In this document: positions 6,404 to 11,990 of the stretch, one piece after another
Layout: each line of letters begins with the position of its first letter
Numbering within the stretch: position 1 is the stretch's first letter
Assembly: GCA_015222555.1 (NCBI GenBank)
Contig: JADFVM010000322.1
Coordinates: forward strand, 1-11,990
Length of the DNA stretch: 11,990 nucleotides
Origin: Pseudomonadota bacterium
GTDB taxonomy: Bacteria; Desulfobacterota; JADFVX01
Direction of reading: 5' to 3'
Program-made: the position numbers and the translations under genes
Notes under the pieces: generated by a model
What the model was told of the DNA's origin: nothing
Database searches by the model: none
The model's input: only the letters and a program-made list of their open reading frames with translations

Positions 6404-8546
6404 AATTAAGAACTCTTTCCGCGCTATACACCCCTTTTACCTTTTGCAACGCTTTAACTACTTTCTCCAACTGAGTAAGTGATTCCACCGTGACCTCAAA
6501 TATACAATGTGCCTTCGCCGTTTTTGTATTGATCTGGGCGCTTGAAATATTTGCTTTTTCTCCCGTAATAGTCGCACTCATATTTGCCAAAAGCCCTTTT
6601 TCATCCTTGCAGCTGACTTTAATTTTAACAGGTCGGGAAAGTACGGCATCTTTACTCCATTGAAGTGCTATTTGCCTTTCAGGGTCACTTTCCAATGCAT
6701 AAGAACAGTCAGCACTGTGGACAGTAACGCCCCTTCCTCTGGTTATGAAGCCGATAATCTTTTCGCCTGCAATGGGGTTGCAGCATTTGGCATGTCTGAC
6801 GAGAAGATCGTCAATTCCTTTTATTTCAACAACATTTTTCTGGCGGCGAGATATTTTTTCAATAAAATTATCGAGCTTGGATTTCTTTTTCTTTGATTCA
6901 GCTGCCTTTTCGGAGGGATAGAGTTTTTCAAAAAACTGTCTTGGTATGATTTTCCCATACCCCATAGATGACATAAGATCCTCAGGTGTAGACAGATTGA
7001 AAGACTTCATTGCTTCCTTTAATTCTTCGGTTTTTAATACCTTGGAAAAAGATTTCCCTCGCTTTTTAAACTCCTTTTCCAAGATGTCTTTGCCCACATC
7101 AATGCTTTTTTCTCTTTCTTCCTTTCTGATGTACTGCATGACTGTCGTCCTGGCCTTGGTTGTTTTAACAAACCTCAGCCAGTCTTTGCTGGGGAAGTGA
7201 CTTTTAGACGTCATGATGTCCACCGTGTCACCGTTTTTAAGGACGTATTTTAAGGTGACAATGGTATTGTTTACTTTCGCCCCTACACAGTGCATTCCGA
7301 TGTCTGAATGTATTCTGAATGCAAAATCAACGGGTGTGGATCCAACGGGTAGTTCAATGACATCTCCCTGAGGGGTAAACACATAGACCTCTTCAGTGAA
7401 AAGATCGATTCTAAAACTTTCCATAAAGGTCTGAGGATCTTTCATGTCCTGCTGCCACTCAAGCATCTGCCTCAGCCATGAAAATCTTTTATCGTCTTTA
7501 TCGCCACTTACCTTGCCTTCTTTATATTTCCAGTGCGCGGCAATCCCTTCTTCGGCTACTTTATGCATTTCCTCAGTCCTTAACTGTATCTCCAGGCGCT
7601 CTCCATGGGGGCCGATTACTGTTGTATGCAGGGACTGATACATATTCCCCTTTGGGATGGCAATGTAATCCTTAAATCTTCCTGGGACAGGTTTCCAGAT
7701 GGAGTGAATAATTCCAAGGGCCTCGTAGCAGCCTTTGATATCCGCTGAAATAATCCTGAAGGCGATAAGGTCATTAACCTGCTCAAAGTCAATGCCCTGT
7801 CTGTCCATTTTTTTATAAATGCTGTAGAAATGTTTTGGCCTGCCGCTAACCGCTCCCTGGATTCTGTTGTCTGCAAGTTCTTTTTCAATAATCTCTTTAA
7901 CTTCCTGAATATATATTTCTCTTTCTTTCTTCTTCTTTGCTACTTTTTTTGTAATTTCCTTGTAGATGTCCGGCTGAAGATATCGAAGTGAGAGGTCTTC
8001 CAGTTCTGACTTTATCCATGCGATGCCAAGCCTGTTTGCAAGAGGTGCATATAGATCAAGAGTCTCCTGTGAGATGATCTTGCTTTTTTCCGGGGGCATG
8101 TATTGAAGCGTTCTCATATTGTGAAGCCTGTCTGCCAGCTTGACTATGACGACTCGTATGTCTTTTGCCATAGAGATGAGCATCTTTCTGTAACTCTCAG
8201 CTTCTCTCTCTTTTTTTGATGTGAAAACGACTTTGCTGATTTTTGTGACACCATCCACGAGAAACATTATTTCAGAGTCGAAAAGAGATTCTATTTCTTC
8301 AAGTGTTGCCTTTGTATCTTCCACTGTGTCATGTAGAAGGGCCGTGGCGATGGTTGGGATATCCATTTTTAGATCAGTGAGGATATTTGCAACTTCAAGG
8401 GGGTGGTTCAGGTAGGGCTCTCCAGATAATCTGTTCTGTCCCTGGTGCGCCTTCGCGGAAAAAACGTAGGCTTTTTTAACAATGGATAAGTCTCCGGTGG
8501 GATTGTATTTTTCTGTCTTCTCGAGGATGTCATTAAATCTGACCAC
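6402..8546 (-). CDS. rel: Bifunctional (p)ppGpp synthetase/hydrolase, RelA/SpoT homolog
   Basis: Rel makes ppGpp from GDP/GTP and ATP during starvation and degrades it otherwise, controlling the stringent response. With the start used here it has 714 residues. The HD hydrolase domain is intact (H48, H72-D73, E76-D77, N143). The synthetase domain has RFKD at 290-293, the basic RxKD form typical of bifunctional Rel rather than the acidic form of mono-functional RelA, and YQSLH at 303-307. TGS spans about 383-444, a Cys-rich region includes C588, C589, H610 and C614, and the ACT domain is about 640-714. I prefer GTG at 8546 over the GTG at 8555: AAGGG at 8555-8559 lies eight bases before 8546 but overlaps 8555, and MVRFNDIL matches the usual family start. 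It is 212 bases downstream of rpoZ, as in gmk-rpoZ-spoT operons. Confidence 0.95.
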   Translation of the reverse strand: MVRFNDILEKTEKYNPTGDLSIVKKAYVFSAKAHQGQNRLSGEPYLNHPLEVANILTDLKMDIPTIATALLHDTVEDTKATLEEIESLFDSEIMFLVDGVTKISKVVFTSKKEREAESYRKMLISMAKDIRVVIVKLADRLHNMRTLQYMPPEKSKIISQETLDLYAPLANRLGIAWIKSELEDLSLRYLQPDIYKEITKKVAKKKKEREIYIQEVKEIIEKELADNRIQGAVSGRPKHFYSIYKKMDRQGIDFEQVNDLIAFRIISADIKGCYEALGIIHSIWKPVPGRFKDYIAIPKGNMYQSLHTTVIGPHGERLEIQLRTEEMHKVAEEGIAAHWKYKEGKVSGDKDDKRFSWLRQMLEWQQDMKDPQTFMESFRIDLFTEEVYVFTPQGDVIELPVGSTPVDFAFRIHSDIGMHCVGAKVNNTIVTLKYVLKNGDTVDIMTSKSHFPSKDWLRFVKTTKARTTVMQYIRKEEREKSIDVGKDILEKEFKKRGKSFSKVLKTEELKEAMKSFNLSTPEDLMSSMGYGKIIPRQFFEKLYPSEKAAESKKKKSKLDNFIEKISRRQKNVVEIKGIDDLLVRHAKCCNPIAGEKIIGFITRGRGVTVHSADCSYALESDPERQIALQWSKDAVLSRPVKIKVSCKDEKGLLANMSATITGEKANISSAQINTKTAKAHCIFEVTVESLTQLEKVVKALQKVKGVYSAERVLN

Positions 8547-8554
8547 GGAGCACA

Positions 8555-8559
8555 CCCTT
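8555..8559 (-). promoter_or_regulatory. Ribosome binding site that decides the rel start
   Basis: AAGGG on the minus strand is eight bases from GTG at 8546. It overlaps the alternative GTG at 8555 and so cannot serve that codon. Confidence 0.6.
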
Positions 8560-8577
8560 AATTATTTACATCTACCC

Positions 8578-8597
8578 CTTCTCCTCGCTGGGAGAAG
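8578..8597. repeat. Short hairpin before rel
   Basis: CTTCTCC (8578-8584) pairs exactly with GGAGAAG (8591-8597) around six bases. It lies about 32 bases before the rel start in the expected message leader and contains a GGAG on the minus strand. Confidence 0.45.
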
Positions 8598-8647
8598 ATC
8601 GAGAGTATTGTTGATGAAACAGTTGTTATGCAACTATTTGATGGATT

Positions 8648-8691
8648 TTTCCGGCCTTAGAAATCTCTTGAACTTCACTAATAACCGGAAA
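8648..8691. repeat. Interrupted stem-loop between rpoZ and rel
   Basis: TTTCCGG (8648-8654) pairs with CCGGAAA (8685-8691), and TTAG (8657-8660) with CTAA (8678-8681), separated by an internal loop of two and three bases. No T run follows on the minus strand. It sits in the 212-base rpoZ-rel spacer, which holds no other feature I can name. Confidence 0.5.
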
Positions 8692-8758
8692 GGAATTAAA
8701 ATATAAGGAAGAATAGCGGTGTTGTCGTGCGGATGAGAGAGTGGCTAGTTCTTTGACC

Positions 8759-8956
8759 CTATGAATCTTCTTTAATTTTTATCTTCCCCGCTGCAATTTC
8801 CCTAAGGGCCAGAACATGAGGCTTGTCTCCTCCTTTGTTTTCAATCCTGGACTTAGATCCATCTACAAGTTGTTTTGTCCTCTTTGAGGCTACCATAATC
8901 AGTTCAAATCGGTTCTTTACATGTTTCATGCAATCTTCTACAGTTACGCGCGCCAT
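8759..8956 (-). CDS. rpoZ: DNA-directed RNA polymerase omega subunit
   Basis: Omega helps fold and assemble the beta-prime subunit and in proteobacteria forms part of a ppGpp-binding site on RNA polymerase. The 65-residue product has the family core: an N-terminal MARVTVEDC, the NRFELIMVASKRTKQL helix region at 15-30, and the ALREIAAGKI segment at 50-59. It is a short form without the longer acidic tail of E. coli omega. ATG at 8956 follows GGAGG (8963-8967), and a TATAAT box lies just upstream. It sits between gmk and rel, the arrangement also known from enterobacteria. Confidence 0.95.
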   Translation of the reverse strand: MARVTVEDCMKHVKNRFELIMVASKRTKQLVDGSKSRIENKGGDKPHVLALREIAAGKIKIKEDS

Positions 8957-8978
8957 TAAAAACCTCCATTTATTCGAG

Positions 8979-9007
8979 ATTATATGCTATTTATGGGTAA
9001 AGAGAAA
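8979..9007 (-). promoter_or_regulatory. Candidate promoter of rpoZ-rel
   Basis: A perfect TATAAT at 8979-8984 on the minus strand lies 22 bases before rpoZ. The -35 region at 9002-9007 (TTTCTC, 17-base spacing) matches only three of six, so activity may need an activator or be weak. Confidence 0.45.
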
Positions 9008-9056
9008 GAGTAATTTTCGATAGGCACAAAATTTCCTCTTTCCCCTTATAAATCGC

Positions 9057-9656
9057 TTATATACTGTTATGACCTGCAGGACGGCATCTCTCAGCAATAA
9101 TAATTGATTTGAGGCAGGTCACAGATTCTTTGAGGTTGTCATTGATGATATTGTAATCATAGGAATGGGCATGTTCTATCTCCCTCTTTGCATTGTTGAG
9201 CCGTCTCTTTATTACTTCCTCAGTATCTTTTCCTCTGCCTTTCAGTCTTTTTTCGAGCTCAGCAATATTGGGTGGAAGAATAAATATGTAGACGCCTGTG
9301 TTAAGGCTTTCCCTGATCTGTTTTGCTCCCTGCCAGTCTATGTCCAGAATGAGGTCAATACCTTCTGCTTCTGCTTTTCTGATCGTTTCTACAGATGTGC
9401 CGTACATTTCACCGTGGACCTCAGCCCATTCAGCAAAAGCACCCTTCTTAATCATGTTCTTAAATTGATCATGATTGATAAAGTTATAATCTACTCCCTC
9501 TATTTCTCCCTGTCGCATCTTTCTTGTCGTGCATGACACTGACATCCTTATATCTGGAAATATTTTCATGGCTTCAGCGCAAAGCGTTGTCTTGCCTGCA
9601 CCTGATGGCGCTGATATCACGAAAAGGATACCCTTTCTTTTTGTCTCTCTATTCAT
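9057..9656 (-). CDS. gmk: Guanylate kinase
   Basis: It phosphorylates GMP to GDP with ATP in the cytoplasm, an essential step in guanine nucleotide supply. The 199 residues have the P-loop SAPSGAGKTT at 15-24, the GMP-binding region with SCTTRKMRQGEIEGVDYNF (about 41-59), the lid, and the DIDWQGAKQI motif near 104-113, all typical. ATG at 9656 has only a weak ribosome site (AGAG about nine bases upstream). It starts 30 bases after yicC on the same strand, so translation may be helped by readthrough of ribosomes from yicC. In many relatives a small DUF370 (RemA-like) gene lies between yicC and gmk; here the gap is too short for one. Confidence 0.97.
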   Translation of the reverse strand: MNRETKRKGILFVISAPSGAGKTTLCAEAMKIFPDIRMSVSCTTRKMRQGEIEGVDYNFINHDQFKNMIKKGAFAEWAEVHGEMYGTSVETIRKAEAEGIDLILDIDWQGAKQIRESLNTGVYIFILPPNIAELEKRLKGRGKDTEEVIKRRLNNAKREIEHAHSYDYNIINDNLKESVTCLKSIIIAERCRPAGHNSI

Positions 9657-9686
9657 TTCATTTTTCTCTATTTTTAATTTCCCTTT

Positions 9687-10568
9687 TTACTCTACGTTCT
9701 GGACTTGCTCCTTGATTCTTTCTATCTCAGCTTTCATGTCAACTACCTGCCTTGAAATATCGGAATCATTGCCTTTGGAGCCTATGGTGTTAACCTCTCT
9801 GTTCATTTCCTGCAGAAGGAAGTCAAGCTTTCTTCCAACAGCACCTGTGTCTGTATTGAGTAATTTGTTGAACTGGCTTATGTGACTTCTTAGCCGGACA
9901 ACTTCTTCAGTTATGTCGCATCTGTCAGACATGACTGCAACTTCCTGGATTAATTTTGATTCGTCCAGTTCTATGCCATCCGTTAATGTTTTTACTCTCT
10001 TTTTCAGTCTTTCAGCATAGTTTTTTATAACGTCAGGCTGCATGTCAAAAATCTTGTCTGTTATTGAAAGGATGTTTGAAAGACGACTTTCGATATCGTT
10101 GCATAACGTCCGCCCTTCGCATGTTCTCATTTCATCAAAGGCTTTTAATGCGTCATCTACAGGTTTTAATAACTCTTCCTGAGGGATGTCACTTTCATTG
10201 AGCTTTCTTAATTGTATGATGTTGTTTACAGAGGCGATGTCGGCTATTTTAAGATTGGTATCAAGGTTAAGCTCTTCGCTGAGTTTGTTTAAGACCGAAG
10301 TGTAGCTTTTTGCCAGTGGCATGTTAATCTCATAGGCAGTTTCTGAATCAACGGGTATATCAACGTTGATATAGACGTCGACTTTGCCCCTTTCAACAAG
10401 CGATTCAATTCTTTTTTTAATTTCCCTTTCCATGGCACTTAATACTATCGGAAGTTTTATGCTGATATCACGATACCTGTGGTTAACACTCTTCAACTCA
10501 ACAGATATAATGGTGTTGTTCCTGGATGAGAAGGTTGCCTGTCCATAACCTGTCATGCTTTTAATCAT
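9687..10568 (-). CDS. yicC: YicC/YloC family endoribonuclease
   Basis: YicC-family proteins have been described as stress-linked endoribonucleases; the exact targets in this organism are unknown. The 293 residues show the N-terminal MIKSMTGYG signature and YicC-like domain, and the C-terminal DUF1732 domain with CDITEEVVRLRSHI and GRKLDFLLQEMNREVNTIGSK regions near residues 215-265, followed by a helical end. Its ATG (10568) overlaps the TGA of hldA in ATGA, and GGAG lies seven bases upstream inside hldA, so it is probably translationally coupled to hldA. gmk follows after 30 bases. Confidence 0.95.
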   Translation of the reverse strand: MIKSMTGYGQATFSSRNNTIISVELKSVNHRYRDISIKLPIVLSAMEREIKKRIESLVERGKVDVYINVDIPVDSETAYEINMPLAKSYTSVLNKLSEELNLDTNLKIADIASVNNIIQLRKLNESDIPQEELLKPVDDALKAFDEMRTCEGRTLCNDIESRLSNILSITDKIFDMQPDVIKNYAERLKKRVKTLTDGIELDESKLIQEVAVMSDRCDITEEVVRLRSHISQFNKLLNTDTGAVGRKLDFLLQEMNREVNTIGSKGNDSDISRQVVDMKAEIERIKEQVQNVE

Positions 10569-11554
10569 AAATTAACTCCAAATTCCTCTGCCAGATCATC
10601 AATGGTGGCCGGCGTTGTTCCAAGTTTACCAACGACAATGCCGGCAGCATGGTTGGCTATGACGGATGCTTCTTTAAGGGTTGCACCGCTAGCCAGAGAC
10701 AGGGCCATGACTGAAATGACGGTATCCCCGGCGCCGGTGACATCGTAGACATCGCGCGCCTTAGTTGGCAGGTGGGTGATCTGTCCGTCCCTCTCGAATA
10801 GGGACATGCCATTTTCTCCTCTCGTGATGAGCACGGACTCTGTTTTGTTGCTTTCCAGAAGCGCTACACCCACAGCGTTCACATTCTCTTTAGTCTCGGC
10901 ACTCTTGCCAGCCGCTTCGGCTGCTTCATGATGATTGGGTGTGATTACAGTTACCCCCTGATATAAGGTGAAATTTACAGGTTTCGGGTCAACGGCGATG
11001 GGTATGTTCTTTTTATTTATGAGAGGGATGATGCTTGAAAGAAGTTCCTTTGAGATTACCCCTTTGTCATAGTCGGATAGTATTATTGCATCTATATCGG
11101 TCATATTTTCTTTGATATAATTAATTATTTTATTCCTGGAATATTCACTTATTGGGGAAGGCTTTTCTCTGTCATAACGGACGATCTGTTGGTGTTGCGC
11201 AATCACCCTTGTCTTGATTGCCGTTGGTCTGTCTTCCTTGATAACAACACCTCTACAGTCAACATCCATACCTTTGAGTATTTGAAGAAGCTTATCTCCG
11301 TTATCATCCTTTCCGATGACGCCGCATAAGCTGACTTTGCATCCAAGTGCAGTCAGGTTGTTGACAACGTTTGCCGATCCTCCAAGGCGCAAATCTTCAC
11401 TTTCAACCTCTACGATAGGAACAGGTGCCTCAGGAGAAATTCTTCTCACCTTACCCCAGATAAATTCATCAAGTATTAGATCGCCTATGACAAGCAGTTT
11501 TTTTGTTTTAAAGCCCGTCAGGCATTTTTGTAATGTGTTGGTGTTGATTTCCAA
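10565..11554 (-). CDS. hldA: D-glycero-beta-D-manno-heptose-7-phosphate kinase (RfaE1/HldA type)
   Basis: It phosphorylates heptose 7-phosphate to the 1,7-bisphosphate in ADP-heptose synthesis for LPS inner core, in the cytoplasm. The 329 residues are a single ribokinase/PfkB domain: LVIGDLILDEFIWGKV near 21-36, the glycine-rich GGSANVVNN at 58-66, and the DVTGAGDT signature at 271-278 with catalytic D277. The RISPEAPVPIVEV segment (38-50) is typical of RfaE1. Unlike E. coli HldE (about 477 residues) it lacks the cytidylyltransferase half, so a separate HldC-like enzyme is expected elsewhere. The start is TTG at 11554: no ATG or GTG is in frame between the upstream stop (11573-11575) and the conserved domain, and GGAG is 11 bases upstream, a rather long spacing. 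It heads the hldA-yicC-gmk group. Confidence 0.93.
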   Translation of the reverse strand: MEINTNTLQKCLTGFKTKKLLVIGDLILDEFIWGKVRRISPEAPVPIVEVESEDLRLGGSANVVNNLTALGCKVSLCGVIGKDDNGDKLLQILKGMDVDCRGVVIKEDRPTAIKTRVIAQHQQIVRYDREKPSPISEYSRNKIINYIKENMTDIDAIILSDYDKGVISKELLSSIIPLINKKNIPIAVDPKPVNFTLYQGVTVITPNHHEAAEAAGKSAETKENVNAVGVALLESNKTESVLITRGENGMSLFERDGQITHLPTKARDVYDVTGAGDTVISVMALSLASGATLKEASVIANHAAGIVVGKLGTTPATIDDLAEEFGVNL

Positions 11555-11949
11555 ATTATAATTGTCTCCAGGTTATTTTTGTATTAAGTGGTGATTCTTT
11601 TGTTGTTATCATATAAATTGTATGTCGAGAAGGCATTCTCTCTTATGATAGTACCCGTAGTCAATATCATTTTTATATGGTGATGGCTGGTCGATCTATT
11701 TATCCGGGTGAAGTGGAATTGGCTCTGGTGTCAGTTCTTATACCAGTCTTTTAAGTTTCATGACATATCTCGTTACTTCGACGTGTCAAATTTTTTATCC
11801 AAGCATGTTGACTTGTCCCGGTTTATCTGATACATTTAGGAACAGTTGGTTCGTTCATTAACAGTCGTGTTTTTCTTGCCTCATCTATCTGTATGTGGTC
11901 GTATGGCACAATCCCCCTTTTGCATGTCCTTTCTTATTATTTATAAGAG
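11555..11949. other. Upstream region of hldA, no convincing gene
   Basis: These 395 bases should contain the hldA promoter. Small inverted repeats are present (GAGAA/TTCTC around GGCA near 11627-11640; CTGGT/ACCAG near 11725-11746). A 28-codon minus-strand frame (GTG at 11909, TAA at 11823-11825) has no usable ribosome spacing and no recognised family. The stretch lies at a contig end where coverage may be low, so its last bases deserve caution. Confidence 0.5.
11762..11789 (-). promoter_or_regulatory. Weak candidate promoter for hldA
   Basis: A perfect TTGACA (11784-11789, minus strand) is followed after 16 bases by TATGTC (11762-11767), three of six. The leader would be about 200 bases, so other start points nearer the gene are equally possible. 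Confidence 0.25.
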
Positions 11950-11990
11950 CTGTCTCTTATACACATCTGACGCTGCCGACGAAAGTCGGA
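11950..11990. other. Illumina Nextera transposase adapter remnant (sequencing artefact)
   Basis: CTGTCTCTTATACACATCT at 11950-11968 is the Tn5 mosaic end used in Nextera libraries, and GACGCTGCCGACGA at 11969-11982 is the reverse complement of the Nextera read 1 adapter tail. The last eight bases (11983-11990) fall exactly where the i5 index would be. This is contaminant sequence, not genome, and marks the true end of the contig at or before 11949. Confidence 0.98.

Noticed and set aside
11823..11909. 28-codon minus-strand frame near the contig end reading PYDHIQIDEARKTRLL
   Set aside because: Looks protein-like but the G-rich stretch is only three bases from the GTG, an in-frame stop lies close upstream, and no family comes to mind.
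11942..11961. Inverted repeat TATAAGAG/CTCTTATA at the right end
   Set aside because: The right arm is Nextera adapter sequence, so it is not a biological hairpin.

Overview
The window looks like a contig end from a Gram-negative bacterium of the deltaproteobacterial type (Desulfobacterota or Desulfuromonadota). The reasons are a LPS heptose kinase gene, a type IV pilus retraction ATPase, a moderate base composition, and a gene order (hldA-yicC-gmk-rpoZ-rel-ridA, next to rpmB) that I recall from Geobacter-like genomes; the gmk-rpoZ-spoT core is also shared with E. coli. I could not run a search, so the taxon is an inference.

Layout, left to right. (1) 1-1952, minus strand: pilT followed by a zinc-ribbon plus receiver-domain protein that runs off the left edge; the two probably form one twitching-motility operon. 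(2) 1953-2483: a divergent intergenic region with several inverted repeats, including a 44-nt near-perfect hairpin, and candidate promoters for the next gene. (3) 2484-2912, plus strand: a SlyD-like FKBP prolyl isomerase. (4) 2913-3501: a gene-poor stretch holding the decayed C-terminal end of an NDUFA9-like epimerase/dehydratase. (5) 3502-5226, minus strand: proS with a clear sigma-70 type promoter. (6) 5412-5902, plus strand: a 60-residue protein with three CxxC pairs, then rpmB (ribosomal protein L28, zinc-binding form). (7) 5899-11554, minus strand: a long housekeeping block. In transcription order it is hldA, yicC, gmk, rpoZ, rel (bifunctional ppGpp synthetase/hydrolase) and ridA. ridA and rpmB converge and share the four bases TTAA as overlapping stop codons. 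(8) 11555-11949: upstream region without a convincing gene. (9) 11950-11990: not biological. It is Illumina Nextera transposase adapter sequence left at the contig end.

Functionally, gmk makes GDP from GMP, rel turns GDP/GTP into ppGpp and degrades it, and omega (rpoZ) is part of the RNA polymerase that ppGpp acts on, so the central block links guanine nucleotide supply to the stringent response. YicC is an RNase-family protein and RidA a metabolite-damage enzyme. I see no CRISPR array, prophage, IS element, tRNA or rRNA. Most of the window is ordinary housekeeping DNA. The points worth a second look are the unexplained long hairpins (2144-2187, 6345-6403, 8648-8691), the zinc-ribbon/receiver protein beside pilT, the gene remnant, two start-codon corrections or oddities, and the adapter contamination.
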